Position numbers and translations under genes: made by a program. Under the pieces are notes generated by a model. That model saw only the letters and a list, made by a program, of their open reading frames with translations, did not search any database and was not told where the DNA came from. DNA of 64,000 nucleotides. Origin: a virus. Location: IMG/VR virus record IMGVR_UViG_3300030060_008361, positions 22,687 to 86,686 of that record, one strand, 5' to 3'. Below, one piece after another: positions 35,794 through 48,400 of the stretch (positions are counted from its first letter, which is position 1; every line of letters begins with the position of its first letter).

Positions 35794-37626
35794 ATGACAA
35801 CAATAAATACTAAAATTACTAAAAAGAAAGTACCAGTGGATTATACCAAAAAGGGCTTTGAAGAAATAAAAGAAGATTTAAAAAGCCATATAAAAACATA
35901 CTATCCAGATACGTATCAGGATTTTAGTAAATCATCTTTTGGTTCGATGATGTTTGATCTGGTTTCTTATATAGGAGACCAGCTTCACTATTATATAGAT
36001 CACAATGCAAATGAAGCAAATCCAATGTTTTCAAAAGAGGTTTCAAATGTTTTTCAACATATTACAGCAATAGGCGGCCAGCCTGAGACTACAGTATCAA
36101 CTTTTGGACTAGTGGATCTTTATTTGCCAATTCCAGCAAAATCTATTGGAATTGGAGTAGACACAAATTATAATTTTGTTATTCATGCTGGATCAACATA
36201 TAGGACTCAGGGGGGGAACGTTTTCACACAAATGGAAGATGTATCAGTTAACCTGGCAAACTCAGAAATTATTGGACACAAAACAAATACAGATGGGTCC
36301 AAACTAAGTTATTACTTACTAAAAGCAAAAATACCAATCACCTCTGGAGAAGTTAAAGATTTTGTTGTTGAAGTGGGTGAATATAGGAAGTTTTTAAAAA
36401 TAGAAATACCTGATTCTGGAGTGACAGAAATAATAAAAATTCTTGACTCTGAGAAAAGGGAATACTATAGAGTAGATAATTTAACACAAGACACAATATA
36501 TAAATCGGTCATCGACCCTTCTGTGGACAAAGATAGTCCAATTAGGGTTAGATTAAAAGCACAGCCAGTACCTAGAAGATTTATAAAACAAACAGATTTA
36601 GATAGGACATTTATACACTTTGGCTATGGTTCTGGAGGGGACGAGACAACAAACTCTTTAGTTGATCCTTCAAAACTCGTATTAAAAAGAGCTGGCGGCG
36701 AATACATTTCTAGTCCTAAGCAAAACCCGTACAACATCTTAACGTCTAATGCGCTGGGCGTAGCACCGCAAAATACAACACTTACGATAACATACAGAAG
36801 TAACAGCAATCTTAATTCAAATGCCGCAGCAGGAACAATAAATCAGGTTTTAAACCCAATAATGTCCTTTAACAATGAACACTTGCTAGATGAGGCAAAA
36901 GTCTCATATATAAGAGACAATATTCAAATATTCAACGAACAGCCAATTAATGGCCATGTTACAATATCAAATACAGAAGAGTTAAAAAAGAGGCATTTAG
37001 GTAATTATTCATCGCAAGGTAGAGCGGTAACTAAGCAAGATTATATAAGCGCTATATACTCAATGCCATCTCACTTTGGGGCAATTAAGAGAGCCTGTGT
37101 GGTTAGGGACAACAACGATTTAACAAGAAACCTTAATATATATCTAATATCTGAAAGTGCAGCTGGAAAAATGGAAGCACCTTCTTTAATAGTAAAACAG
37201 AATTTGAAAACTTGGATAAATTCTATGAAAATGATATCAGATAGTGTTGACCTGTTTGATGCTCATGTCATTAACCTTGCATTAGATCTTAAATTTCAAG
37301 TGTCACCGAGTTCTAACCCACAGACTCTGCTAACGGAAGTTAAAAGAAAAATTCACGACGAGCTGATGAACATAGCACCAGACATAGGAGAGCCGTTTTA
37401 CATAACAGAGGTTTATAGAATTTTGCGCTCTATACCAGAAGTTGTTTCCGTTCCGCAGAGAGATGGGGTTATTGTTAGAAATGTTGTTGGCGGAGGCAGA
37501 TACAGTAATAACTCCTATGACATAAGGTACAATATGTCAACAGATGAAAGTGTAATATATATACCTCAAGACTCCATATGGGAAATAAAATTTTTGGACG
37601 ATATTAGGGGAACGGTTACAAAATAA
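35794..37626 (+). CDS. Baseplate wedge protein, gp6-like (baseplate J)
   Basis: A 610-residue protein with the opening typical of T4-type gp6: VDYTKKGFEEIKEDLKSHIK, then SSFGSMMFDLVSYIGDQLHY and YIDHNANEAN. Later come LKKRHLGNYSSQGRAVTKQDYI, a conserved Ala-(V/T)-T-x-x-D-Y motif of baseplate J proteins, and a C-terminal PDIGEPFYITEVYRIL-x-SIPEV. gp6 dimers hold the wedges together in a ring. T4 gp6 is 660 residues. It comes directly after the gp25-like gene, as in many contractile tails, and its stop overlaps the next start (TAATG). Confidence 0.9.
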   Translation: MTTINTKITKKKVPVDYTKKGFEEIKEDLKSHIKTYYPDTYQDFSKSSFGSMMFDLVSYIGDQLHYYIDHNANEANPMFSKEVSNVFQHITAIGGQPETTVSTFGLVDLYLPIPAKSIGIGVDTNYNFVIHAGSTYRTQGGNVFTQMEDVSVNLANSEIIGHKTNTDGSKLSYYLLKAKIPITSGEVKDFVVEVGEYRKFLKIEIPDSGVTEIIKILDSEKREYYRVDNLTQDTIYKSVIDPSVDKDSPIRVRLKAQPVPRRFIKQTDLDRTFIHFGYGSGGDETTNSLVDPSKLVLKRAGGEYISSPKQNPYNILTSNALGVAPQNTTLTITYRSNSNLNSNAAAGTINQVLNPIMSFNNEHLLDEAKVSYIRDNIQIFNEQPINGHVTISNTEELKKRHLGNYSSQGRAVTKQDYISAIYSMPSHFGAIKRACVVRDNNDLTRNLNIYLISESAAGKMEAPSLIVKQNLKTWINSMKMISDSVDLFDAHVINLALDLKFQVSPSSNPQTLLTEVKRKIHDELMNIAPDIGEPFYITEVYRILRSIPEVVSVPQRDGVIVRNVVGGGRYSNNSYDIRYNMSTDESVIYIPQDSIWEIKFLDDIRGTVTK

Positions 37627-39452
37627 TGACTATTAAAAGATATAACTCAGAAAAAGATAACACGATTATAAATGCCCTTAGGGAAAACTTGACCGCTAGA
37701 GGTACAGCCGCAAACCTTGGCTCATCAGATATACTTGAAGTTTTTTCTATTTATGGGCAATCAGCCACAAGTTCTTTAGAACAAGCAAGAATATTGGTTC
37801 AGTTTCCAATATCTTCAATTTCTGCTGATAGGGATAGTGGTATAATCCCCGCTTCTGGATCGGTTACCTTTAAATTAAAATTACACAACACTCCACATGG
37901 ACAAACTACACCTAAAAAATACAACCTTATGGCTCATCCGATTGTAAGATCATGGACCGAAGGTGATGGCTTAGATATGGAACAATACATGGACACAGAG
38001 GCTAGCAATTGGATATCTGCTAGTGATGGGGTTGTGTGGCATTCAACGGGTTCGGATTATGCTAGTTCCTCATACGTCGACCCAGATATAGTTCCACTAG
38101 AGTATAAGCAGTATTTTGAGTCTGGAATTGAAAATATTGATATTGATATCACTGGAATAACTGAAGAGTGGATTAAGCATTACAAAGGAACCAAAACAGC
38201 AGCAACTGCAAGTATAAACTTTCTACAGAATCCTTCCGCAGACCAGACTATAAAAATATACTCCCACGAAGGAGAGGAGTATTTTTACACTTTTATAGCC
38301 GGATCCGGCTATTCTGTTAACAATGATGTGTTTCTGCAGTTATCAGGATCAACAGCCGCCACCGCAGAAGCGTTTGAAAACAGAATTAGATCAGATTTTG
38401 CCGGCAAGATTACAACTGAATTTAAAGAATCAGCAACAGTCATAAATTTGACCCAGTCAGTGGCTGGACTTCACGGAAACACTTATATCACAACAAACGC
38501 CCCAGCAAACACTATTAAAGTCGACGGCTTTGGCGGTGGAACAGGTATGCCAAATTATGGACTAATACTAAAACTCAGAGATGATTATGAAGATGGTTCA
38601 AGACTAAGGTCGTACTATACAAAAAAGTTTTATTCTAGAAGTTCTCATGAGTTCTTTCTGAAGCCTAAAGTAGAGGCCCAATGGGATGGTGCCACAAAAG
38701 ACGATAGAAATTATATATTAAAGTCTAGCAGCTTGGCACCAGCAAGCGACAACTTAAACAATATCTACCTTTACAACAGAGTGAGGGGGAACCTGGTAGA
38801 TATACCAAACACAGGTACGAGTATAATAGTTGAATTTTACCCAACTTTAGGAGGCTCTAAAGAAAATATAGTACAGGTTAGCGGACCAGCCGCAGATCAC
38901 GTTTCGGCTAGCCGTGAAAGCGAGGGGGTATACAAGGCAACCTTTGCTTATTCCGGATCAGAAACAACCCTATATGATGTATGGTCTAGATCCACAAATG
39001 GAACAGAGGTTGAGTTGGTTACCGGTTCCGGGTTTACAGTATATACAGATCCTGTAGATGCCACATATTCAGTTCCAGATTATGTAGCAAATATAACAAA
39101 CTTGAAATCTTCTTACTTACAGTCCGAAAAAGCGACCTTTAGAGTCTACACCAGAAATAAAAATTGGTCACCAAATATATACACAAAAGCAACTCAAGAC
39201 GCCCCGGTAAATAATATAAGAGATATGTATTATAAAATAACTAAAGTTTCGGACAATTATGAGGTAATATCATATTCGACTGGAAGTAGTACTAGTTACT
39301 CTTCTCTTTCATACGATAAAGACGGCTCTTATTTTGATTTAGATATGGCGCTTTTACAAAAAAATAATGCCTATGAAATATCATTTGTTTTTAAAGACGG
39401 GGCTAATTATATAGAGCTACTAGAAAAGTTTAGGTTTAGAATTGATCCATGA
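37626..39452 (+). CDS. Tail structural protein with DNRLRE-like domain carrying an inserted domain
   Basis: A 608-residue protein. The N-terminal half has beta-strands such as LEQARILVQFPISSI. The segment ITEEWIKHYKGT, interrupted and resumed as MPNYGLILKL ... SYYTKKFYSRSSHEFFLKPKVEAQWD, is the pattern of DNRLRE/CBM-like beta domains in phage tail proteins. Residues of about 190-309 form an extra domain placed exactly in the loop between KGT and PNYG. The C-terminal part (residues 400-608) has further beta-sandwich-like strands (VYKATFAYSGSE, KATFRVYTRNKNW). It is coupled to gp6 upstream and to the 4501-residue gene downstream by 1- and 4-base overlaps. A baseplate or fibre component is likely. 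Confidence 0.72.
   Translation: MTIKRYNSEKDNTIINALRENLTARGTAANLGSSDILEVFSIYGQSATSSLEQARILVQFPISSISADRDSGIIPASGSVTFKLKLHNTPHGQTTPKKYNLMAHPIVRSWTEGDGLDMEQYMDTEASNWISASDGVVWHSTGSDYASSSYVDPDIVPLEYKQYFESGIENIDIDITGITEEWIKHYKGTKTAATASINFLQNPSADQTIKIYSHEGEEYFYTFIAGSGYSVNNDVFLQLSGSTAATAEAFENRIRSDFAGKITTEFKESATVINLTQSVAGLHGNTYITTNAPANTIKVDGFGGGTGMPNYGLILKLRDDYEDGSRLRSYYTKKFYSRSSHEFFLKPKVEAQWDGATKDDRNYILKSSSLAPASDNLNNIYLYNRVRGNLVDIPNTGTSIIVEFYPTLGGSKENIVQVSGPAADHVSASRESEGVYKATFAYSGSETTLYDVWSRSTNGTEVELVTGSGFTVYTDPVDATYSVPDYVANITNLKSSYLQSEKATFRVYTRNKNWSPNIYTKATQDAPVNNIRDMYYKITKVSDNYEVISYSTGSSTSYSSLSYDKDGSYFDLDMALLQKNNAYEISFVFKDGANYIELLEKFRFRIDP
38193..38552 (+). repeat. Inserted ~120-residue domain, copy C (in the 608-residue protein)
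   Basis: It encodes TAATASINFLQNPSADQTIK at the start and VINLTQSVAGLHGNTYITTN, then FGGGTGMP at the end. It shares with the copies at 42929 and 44390 the order A-T-A-x-I, a threonine-rich strand, a helix with A-x-x-F/I-x-x-x-I, V-x-x-T/N-L/V-T-Q-x-x-x-G-x-x-G-N, and F-x-G-G. It interrupts a DNRLRE-like domain. It is about 40 percent GC on two lines I counted, less extreme than the other copies. Confidence 0.65.
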
Positions 39453-42400
39453 GTGAATATAAAATTTTAGGTGACAACCAAGAAGAGCAAAGAAAACTTA
39501 CAATTCTTGGCTCTGGAAAGTACGAAAGAATATCTGCTGATAGTAATGCTGCCTTCAACGAAGCTGCTGAGTCGAACAAGTATGTTGAAGAGTACAAGAA
39601 ACTAGTTGAAAGAGTTTTACCGAATATAGACACAAGGGAGCCGAGCACTTTTGCTTTTTATGGTAGTGCAGAAAAGTATTATGAAAACTCCTTCAAATAC
39701 ATTCAAAATTCATATCCCTATGATGGCTCAAGACTGGAAAAAGTACAATGGTCCCTCAGCGCATCAGCAATTGATTTGGCAATACTTCAACATGAGTACC
39801 CAAAAGAAACCGGCTTTGTAAACTTTTCTCCATCCGGATGGGGCACAATATCTACAACGTCTGGTAAGTATGGTCTACCATCAACACAAGAATACATAAA
39901 ATTTTCTGGAGGGCCATACGTTGGATCAGTATTTGATGCTTCCACCGGCCGCGAAAGCGGACTAAAAATAAATCCAACTCAAGGAAACACTTTGGAGTTT
40001 TGGCTTAAGAAAGACGAGTTTGCCACAACAAAGACAGATTCAGAGGTGGTTTTTGATTCCTATACCATTGACTACGCCGAGGGAAACTCTTCTTACGGTA
40101 GATTTTTGCTAGAAGTTTCCTCAAGTGCGAATTCGCCATTTTATCTAACATACATGTCAGGCACAACAGGAATCAACAGAAGTCAAATCGGAGCCGGCAC
40201 TACAGCTGCTACGGTAGCAGATGGTAACTGGCACCATTACGCTTTTGTTGTGTTTCATAGCAGTTCTCATCTTTATACCGAGCTTTATGTTGACGGCAAA
40301 TATGATTCAACTAAAACAACAGCTATAGCTTCAATGGGCGATGTAGAAGACTATTTTAACGGTACAATTGGCGCTCTGGCTACAACAAAAGATTCCCAAG
40401 GTGGCTTGGGGTATGGTAAGCTTGATGGATCTATAGATGAGTTGAGGTTCTGGAAAACAAGAAGAACAGCAAAGGATGTAGGGAACTACTTTGACTTCCC
40501 GGTTCATGGGGCAACAGACAAAGAACAAATAAACAGCATACTTGGATTGTACTATAAATTTAACGAAGGCGTACTATCGGACCCAAGCGCAGATAAAGTA
40601 ATTTTGGATTATTCGGGAAGACTAAACAATGGAACTTTTGTTGGGTATACGTCTTCTTCTAGAAATACAGGGTCGGCTATAACATTAAGTCAAGACACGG
40701 TAACTACAGAAAAAGAACTAGGGGATCCCATAATAAACTCCAATTCGAGCAAAGTTACATCAGCCTTACAGGTCCTGAAAGATATCGCGAGCCCTCACGA
40801 TGAATATAATAATTCCTCTATATTTAAATCTGTACCTCAATGGGCTTATGAGCCAGCGGCCGGCTCCAGTAACTTGGACAGTGAATTTTCTATTTTACTT
40901 CAAACGATGGCAAGCAAGTTTGATTCAATAAAACTTTTGATAGATGGTATACCGAGACTCGGGTTTAAAACTTATTCAGACTTTACTTTTGCAAAAGGGT
41001 CTGTAAATTATACCCAAAACTTTGGTACTCTTCTTGGGTGCCAAAGCGACTTTGATATAGCATTTAGCAACCTTGGAGAGACTGATAAGTTTTCAGCTCA
41101 AAATCTTCTATCTAGAAACTTTGATATTCTGGAATTACCCATAGTAAATAAGTCAAATTTAGACCAATATTTGTATAATTTAAAATTTTCTAAGACCGAT
41201 CCTACAACCGGGTTAGGGTCTTTCTTAGTGGATTCAAAATCAGAAGACATAAAGAATAAGATTCTAAACTCTATTTATGTAAATCTAGATAAAATATACA
41301 ACACAAAGGGAACTCTATCTTCTTTTAGAAACTTGATTCGGTGCTTTGGTGTTGATGAAAAGTTGATTTCCCCAAATATGTATGGGAACAATGAGCAGAT
41401 ACCGATCGATAACACGCCGTTTATTGAGCCTGTTGATATAAACGCTCTGTGCCTAGATGACAAAAACAACCAAGTAACACTTTTTCAGTCCTCTTCTACA
41501 TCAACAGAAGATAGGCACTATATAGAAGGTAAAAGTTCTGGACCGATTTCTTTTGAGACCAGAGTTATATTTCCAGAAATGGACTTATCTTCTGTAAGCC
41601 CAACGACCACAAATACTAGTATCTTTGGATTAAACCGAACAGAAACAACGCACATAGGCATTCCAGCTGCTAATCACTGCGGCTTTAGGGTTAGCGCTGT
41701 AAAGCAATCTTTACACCATAAATCAGCATACTTTACTTTATCTAGCTCAGCCGGAATTTTTGATGAAATTACGACAGACTATTATAACAATGTATACAGC
41801 AATTCAAATTGGCACCTTTCTGTAAGGTTCTCAGAAGACACGTCAGTAAAACTATCAGATTTTAATGTAAAGGGCACTAAAAAATATAAAGTAGAGTTTA
41901 GTGGGCATCATTATGATTTAGATGTCTTACTTCATAGCTTTAACTTGTCATCATCAATAAGCCAAGCAAATTATTCAAACTTTATACAAGCTAATAAAAG
42001 CGTATTCATAGGTGCTGAAAGAGCAGATATAACAGGATCATTAAGCAAAAAAACAGAGTGTAAATTCTTAAACTTTAATGTATGGGATGATTACTTAGAA
42101 AATACAGAACTTAAAACGCATGCTCAATCATATAACAATAACGGTCGCCTGCTGCCCATGCAGCAAGTCGACAATAATCAATCTGACACTTCATTAAAGG
42201 GTGACACGCTTGTTTTAAATTGGCAATTTGAAAACGTGTCGTACAACGACACTAACACAACTTTGACAGTCACAGATAGCACTAGTGGGTCTTTAGGCGA
42301 TGTAAACAAACTCGGAGTAATCAAAGGGTATAAATACCCAGGAACTACAACGGCTTATGGCAATAAGGCAGATATAGTAGATAAAGAACATTTAGGAAAT

Positions 42401-45400
42401 ATTACATACAAAGAAATAGATAACTTAATATCTCGCCCAAGAGTTGAAATAAAAGAAAGAGAAGTTGACGTTTTCAAGCTTGACAGTAGACCTGTTTCTT
42501 ATACGTTTTCTTACGAAAAAAGCATGTATCAGATTGTCTCTAGAGAGATGCTTAAGATGCTTTCGGGTGTTTCCGTATTTAACAACTTGATAGGAGAGGT
42601 AGTCAATAAATATAGGGTTGATTACAAGTCACTTGAAAAATTAAGAGAAAGATTTTATAAGCAAGTAGAAAACGACATAGATTTTGAAAGATTTGTAGAG
42701 TTTTATAAGTGGATGGATTCATCCCTTGGGGGCATGCTTGAACAATTACAGCCGGCTTCTTCTAATATGAACCTTGGAATTCAAGACGTCGTTGAGAGTC
42801 ACGCTCTTGAGAGAAATAAATATGCCCACATGCTTCCTACTTTTGAGCACAAGGATCCTAAAATTGAAGGACAAATATTAGGTATAAATGAGCTTCTTTA
42901 CGACTGGGAACACGGCCATGCGACTCCACCGGCAGCATCTACCGCAACAATCACTTTTACCGGAACCGTCGCTGATCAACCCGAAGCTCTAATAATAACC
43001 TCCGTAGACGCAGATGGAGCAAGGACAACGAAAACTTACCTGGCAGCCGGCGGAAATGATGCCGCCAGTGGCCAATTCGTCCGTGAGGGTGGCGTCGCAG
43101 CCACTGCAGCTGGTCTTAAAGCAGCGATTGAACACAACGTGCGTGGCCATGGCAACAAAATCACAGTATCAGTTGACGGAGGCGTGGTAACCTTAACCCA
43201 AGCGGCAAAAGGCAAAGCTGGTAATGTATCCATCGGCGGAACCTTAAATAGTGATGGCAATGCTTCCGTATCAGGCTTCTCAGGCGGCACTGGCCTAGAC
43301 CAAGCTGAAAACTGCCTTTGGTGGCAAGATAGAGCAGAGAGAGATGGAGTGCTGACAATAGCAGGCGCACCAAATAACAATAGAGAAATCCTAAGAGAAA
43401 GGACAAATAATATTTCTGTAAGTGGTTCAACTTATGTCTTGCGTAAGCTTATAAGACCATATAAAGTAACAATGAATAAATCAACGTTGCTAGATATGGG
43501 CTCCAACAGAAATGCTAATAAAATACAAGGTTTCTACAAAATAGTAAACTCAAACCCACAAAAACAAATAAGCTTGAGTAAGAGCGATATATACGAGTTT
43601 AAAAAGTGCGACGATGTTACAGACCCACAAAAAGAAAGGCTGTATGTTGCAAAAACTAATACGACAGGAACATCTGGCTACCTGGATGTTGATGCTGATG
43701 CAGCATTTCCGTTTAGTCTTTATAGTTCATCAGCTGAAAACAGGCAAGATTTTGCGGTTTTTCAGGATGGTTTAGCAGTAACCAACAATCACGATGACCA
43801 AAGAGCGTCCTTACAAGGTCCGTTTGTTAGAGAGAATGTTGGTGGTATGCCACACAGAAGGGTAAAATTTGGAACAGATAAGGATGAAAGACCAGAAGCA
43901 TATGCTCTTTCGGCTAATAGTAATACTCTAACACTAAGCAGAGTGCCTCTAGGGTCTCCTAAATCACAAATCTCGCTTGGCCAACAAGCGGTATATAACG
44001 TGACTAATATAAAGACAGACACCTTATCTAGTGTTAAGAAAGTTGGAAACTATGACAAAGCATACGAAATAGTACAAATAGCCGGCAGAAAGTTAAACAA
44101 CAGGCTCTTGACTATTAGTAGTAGCATACCTAACAGCCCAATAAGGGCGGGCTTTATAAAGGATACTGTTGATTATAAAATTGCTGACCGACCTAGAAGC
44201 GAGCATATTTTTGTAAGTAGATTTTCATCTCCCGGAGGCCCAGAGACCCATGCTGCAGCTGCCAGAGATTTTGAGTCAGGGGAGCTTTCAATATACAACA
44301 CAGTAAACTATAGAAATTTATCAGTAAGGCAGCCACTAAACAAATTACATTCAGAGAAAAATGAAAAGTCAGGCTACCGTCTGGGCCATGGCACAACAGC
44401 TGCAACTGCAACTATAAAAGTCACCGACGCCGGCGGAGTGGGCCACGGCGAAGTTTTTAAATTGTCCACGTTTAACGGTGTTGAAATTACATACACCATT
44501 AATGGCGGAGTTGCGCAAGCAGCCGGTGGCGGCTCTGGCACCTCTGCAACAGTCGGTTTTTCAGGGGTTGGCGGCGGAGCAACCGGCAAGGTTAATGCAG
44601 CTAGCGCTATTGCTATAGCAATCAATGCCACCACCGGCGCCGGCTTCATAGCAGAGTCAGATGGTGTTGATACTGTTACAGTGACACAGACACAACTAGG
44701 CGCCATAGGAAATAGAGTGAATGTTGATACAGTTAGTGGCGTAACTATTTCAAACTTTGCTGGTGGAAGTGATGGCATGCCATCTGTACATATGACGAAC
44801 AGAAACTTATTCCACTCAGTTGTGGACAATGAGATTGACAACGCCGCAACAAAATCAGACAATTTCTATGCTCAGCACCCAATACCACAAAATGACATTC
44901 AGTATGCTTGGATAACTGCTAGTACCACAACAGGAAAAACGGACTTTGTAGAAAATAATCTGGGCTTTGGCCACCAACACACGTATTCTACTGGAAGTAA
45001 AAAAGCTTTAGAATTTACAACTAGTAAGACATTCCAAAACCCTGTACTGGTACAGGAGTTTATCGGTTCCGGCTCTGTAGCGGATTCAAACCCAGCAAAT
45101 ATGCTTGGGTATTCTATCACTTCTCATGGTGACTACGTGGCTGTTGGCGAGCCTGATGCGGTAATAGATGGGTTTAGAGAAGCCGGAAAAGTACATATTT
45201 ACAAAAAACTAGCAGGAAGATTTAAAGAAGTACAAGTGCTTCAAGGTTCTGATGCTCGCAGCGGCGCAACGAGTAGTGAAAAACAGTTTGGCTTTTCGGT
45301 GTCTATGAAGAAAAATATACTTGCTGTTGGCTCAAGGCAAAGTAATACCGCTAGTTACGATGATGGCCATAACGCTCAAGGTAAGGTTGTAATCTTTGAA

Positions 45401-48400
45401 AGGCTCGGCGGCTCTGACTCTTGGACACAAACAAGAGAAATCGGCCCGCCGACCACTCATGCCCAAACATACAGCTATTTTGGACAATCATTAGAATTTT
45501 CACCAGATGGAGAAACACTAATTGTTGGCGCGCCTGAGGATGACACAGTATCTTCTAATCATGGAGCAATAATAGTTTTTGATAGATCAAGCAGATATCA
45601 GTTTACTCACTTTTTAACATCCTCAGCTGGCACTGCTGATTCACAGATTGGCTTTACAGTATCTTTCGGCAAAACAACAGACAATATAGAAACTATCGCA
45701 GCAGGAGCACACAGACTGGATGGCGGTCGCGGCAAAGTAGAGATTTTTGAATATAAATATATCGATGCTGCAACAGGCACAACGTGGAGAAATACACAAA
45801 CTTTAACAGCACTAGATAACAATGCCAATGATAATTTTGGTTATTCTGTAGGCATAGAGAGTGATTACCTTGTTATTGGAGCACCAGGAGACAATTCTAG
45901 CCTAGGTTCGGCATATATTTTTCAAAAAATTGATGGGACTTGGAAGCAGATACAAAAGCTCAACCCAAAAGGCGTAACAGGATCCTATAGGATTGGATAT
46001 AAAGTATCGATAAAAAATGGAGTCATATATCTTGGAGGCTATATAAATGATTCAGACGCTCAAGGGGCAGTCTTAGTTTATGAAAAAATAGGCTCACAGT
46101 GGGCTGAAGTAAAGACAATACTAACAACTGATTATGATAGAGTCACCGAAGATGGAACTACTGATGTAGAGGCGTTTTCGATAGAGATACTACCTGTTGA
46201 TGATCTTTTGTTTGTGGGTGCCTCACGAACAACGGTTAGTTCTAATATAAAGGGTTCTCTTTACATACTGGAAAGAAAAGGAAAAAGCTGGGCAGATGTA
46301 CAAGTAAATTATGCCGGAATTAATTTGGGTATTGTTGAAGAGGTAGATATTGATAACAACACTATACAACCTCTGACAAAGACTACGATAGGTCAGTTGT
46401 TGCTACATAGGCAGGGCCCATATGGTTGGCCAACCTGGAAACAGCTCAGGGGGTATCAACACCCAGTTGCCAGAGCGCACAAAAAAAATAACATATATTC
46501 AGTTGCTTACATAGAGCAGTACCCAGATCCATTTGAGTTCAACAGAAAATCAATACTCATGTCTGGAAACAGTGCAGATTCAACATATTTAGAAATTGAT
46601 AAAACCAGGGAAATATTTAAAAATAAATCAGAAATATCTTTATTTGCTTGGATTAAACATCCGCAAGCTGATGACTCAGAGTCACACAACCTTTTCGCTA
46701 TAAACACAGGCACAGGTGGCAATCGATTTGCTTTTTCGATAAAAGGAACACAAGCTTATACTTTTGACGCCCCCGGTGTCCTTGCGATATATCAAACTCC
46801 GAATGTTGGCTGGAAAATGTCATCCGGTATTCGCATCGACGACAACGAGTGGCACCACATTGGATTTACTTACAGGCAGTTAAGTACAACCTCTGGAGAA
46901 ATAGAACTTTTTCTGGACGGAAAATCACAAGGCAGTAAAATAACAGTTGGTGCTTTCTCTAATATAGTCGATGGCCAAAAAGATAAAGTTAGTATTGGTC
47001 ATGAATTCGACGGATCACTAACTACTAGTGATTTTTGGAAAGGGTACATATCTGATTTTGCAATTTGGGACAAGCAACTTACAGATGTTGAAGTTGCAAG
47101 CCTAATAAGGCATGAAAAGCCAACTGATGACTCGCGATTTCGAGGCCTTGCTAATCGTTTTCACCCTGAAAATAAATCAAAAGCAGGTCTGAAATCATTC
47201 GGACCAATCGATTTACGCACACACGATACCTTTAATAGACTCCAGGTTTGGTATAGGATGGGTGATGGATCCCGAAATAATTTAAAAGATTCTATAAAAG
47301 CTAGATTTTTAACTGTCGAGGACTCTATACACAAAATATACAACAACGCCAACATCGGCAGCCGCGGCTACTATCATGCCAGGCCAACAGGCTCGGCCAG
47401 CAACCAGAGCATGACCATTGTAGACGTGAGGAACGAGCTACCAGGTACTGTAATGAATAGGCATGCCCAACGAGACCGTCCAAACGGCAAACTACAATAC
47501 AGGTCTCAATTTGGCAACCCGGCTCTCAGCCCGGGCATGAACAGCGGGTATCGATACGCCCGGGACAGCATGTTCCGAAAAAAACTTACTGGAATGTTCG
47601 ATGTAGAAAATCCATATGAAAGAGCAAGATACTTAGATGATCACGGACCTAAAGTTGAAGACTTGGCCACAAACAACTTTGTGTACGGTACCGTTTCAGA
47701 CCACAGGAGAAATGTTAATTACAAAGACATACCAGTAACAGAAAGATTTAACCCGATGGTCATGACCGTACACTCAGAAAATGCCCCATTGCTTTTCCAT
47801 GACCCGGAAAATTTAAGGGTCATACCAGGAGAGGCGTTTCAGTCAATAGAAGACCCCAGAAGCCCAAGGCATTTCGATGTGCGCCACAATACAGAAGATA
47901 TAGATCAGCAAAAAAGAGAATTGTCTTGGAACCTAGACCAAGCCTATTATGCTTCTTTTACAAAAAATGTCTCTTACGGTAAAAAAATTGACCTTTGGAA
48001 AGACAACCCATATATGACGCCTTTTGGCCAAGTTGGAATTAGAAAGACATTTCAAAATGATATCACTACTTTTGCTGAAATGCTAATATTGACAGACTCC
48101 AACAAAGAAGAAGACAAACGTAATACTTTCACTCCTCTTTTTAATAATATAATTAAAAAGAATGATGAGGGAAATAAGAAGCTTATAGAGATAAATTACA
48201 TAGAGAAGATATACCCTAGAGAAATTAATACTTTTACAAAGCATGCCCGTGAACGAGAGCAATATGATTTTCATGGATGGAAAAAATTACGTGATAATAG
48301 AAATGTTCTTTTAAGTGGTAATGTTAACCACTTTAATGACGAAGCGCTTCTTAAGTTGTCTACAGTTTCCGCTTTTCCTCACTATACAACTAACGATGAA

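Noticed and set aside
43036-43380. 114-codon - strand frame opposite inserted domain copy A
   Set aside because: Same explanation: a shadow of a GC-rich coding segment. All supported genes are on the + strand.
44374-44862. 162-codon open frame on the - strand
   Set aside because: It lies opposite the GC-rich inserted domain copy B of the 4501-residue gene. Biased composition removes stops from the opposite strand, and its sequence is low-complexity proline/valine/threonine with no upstream ribosome site.
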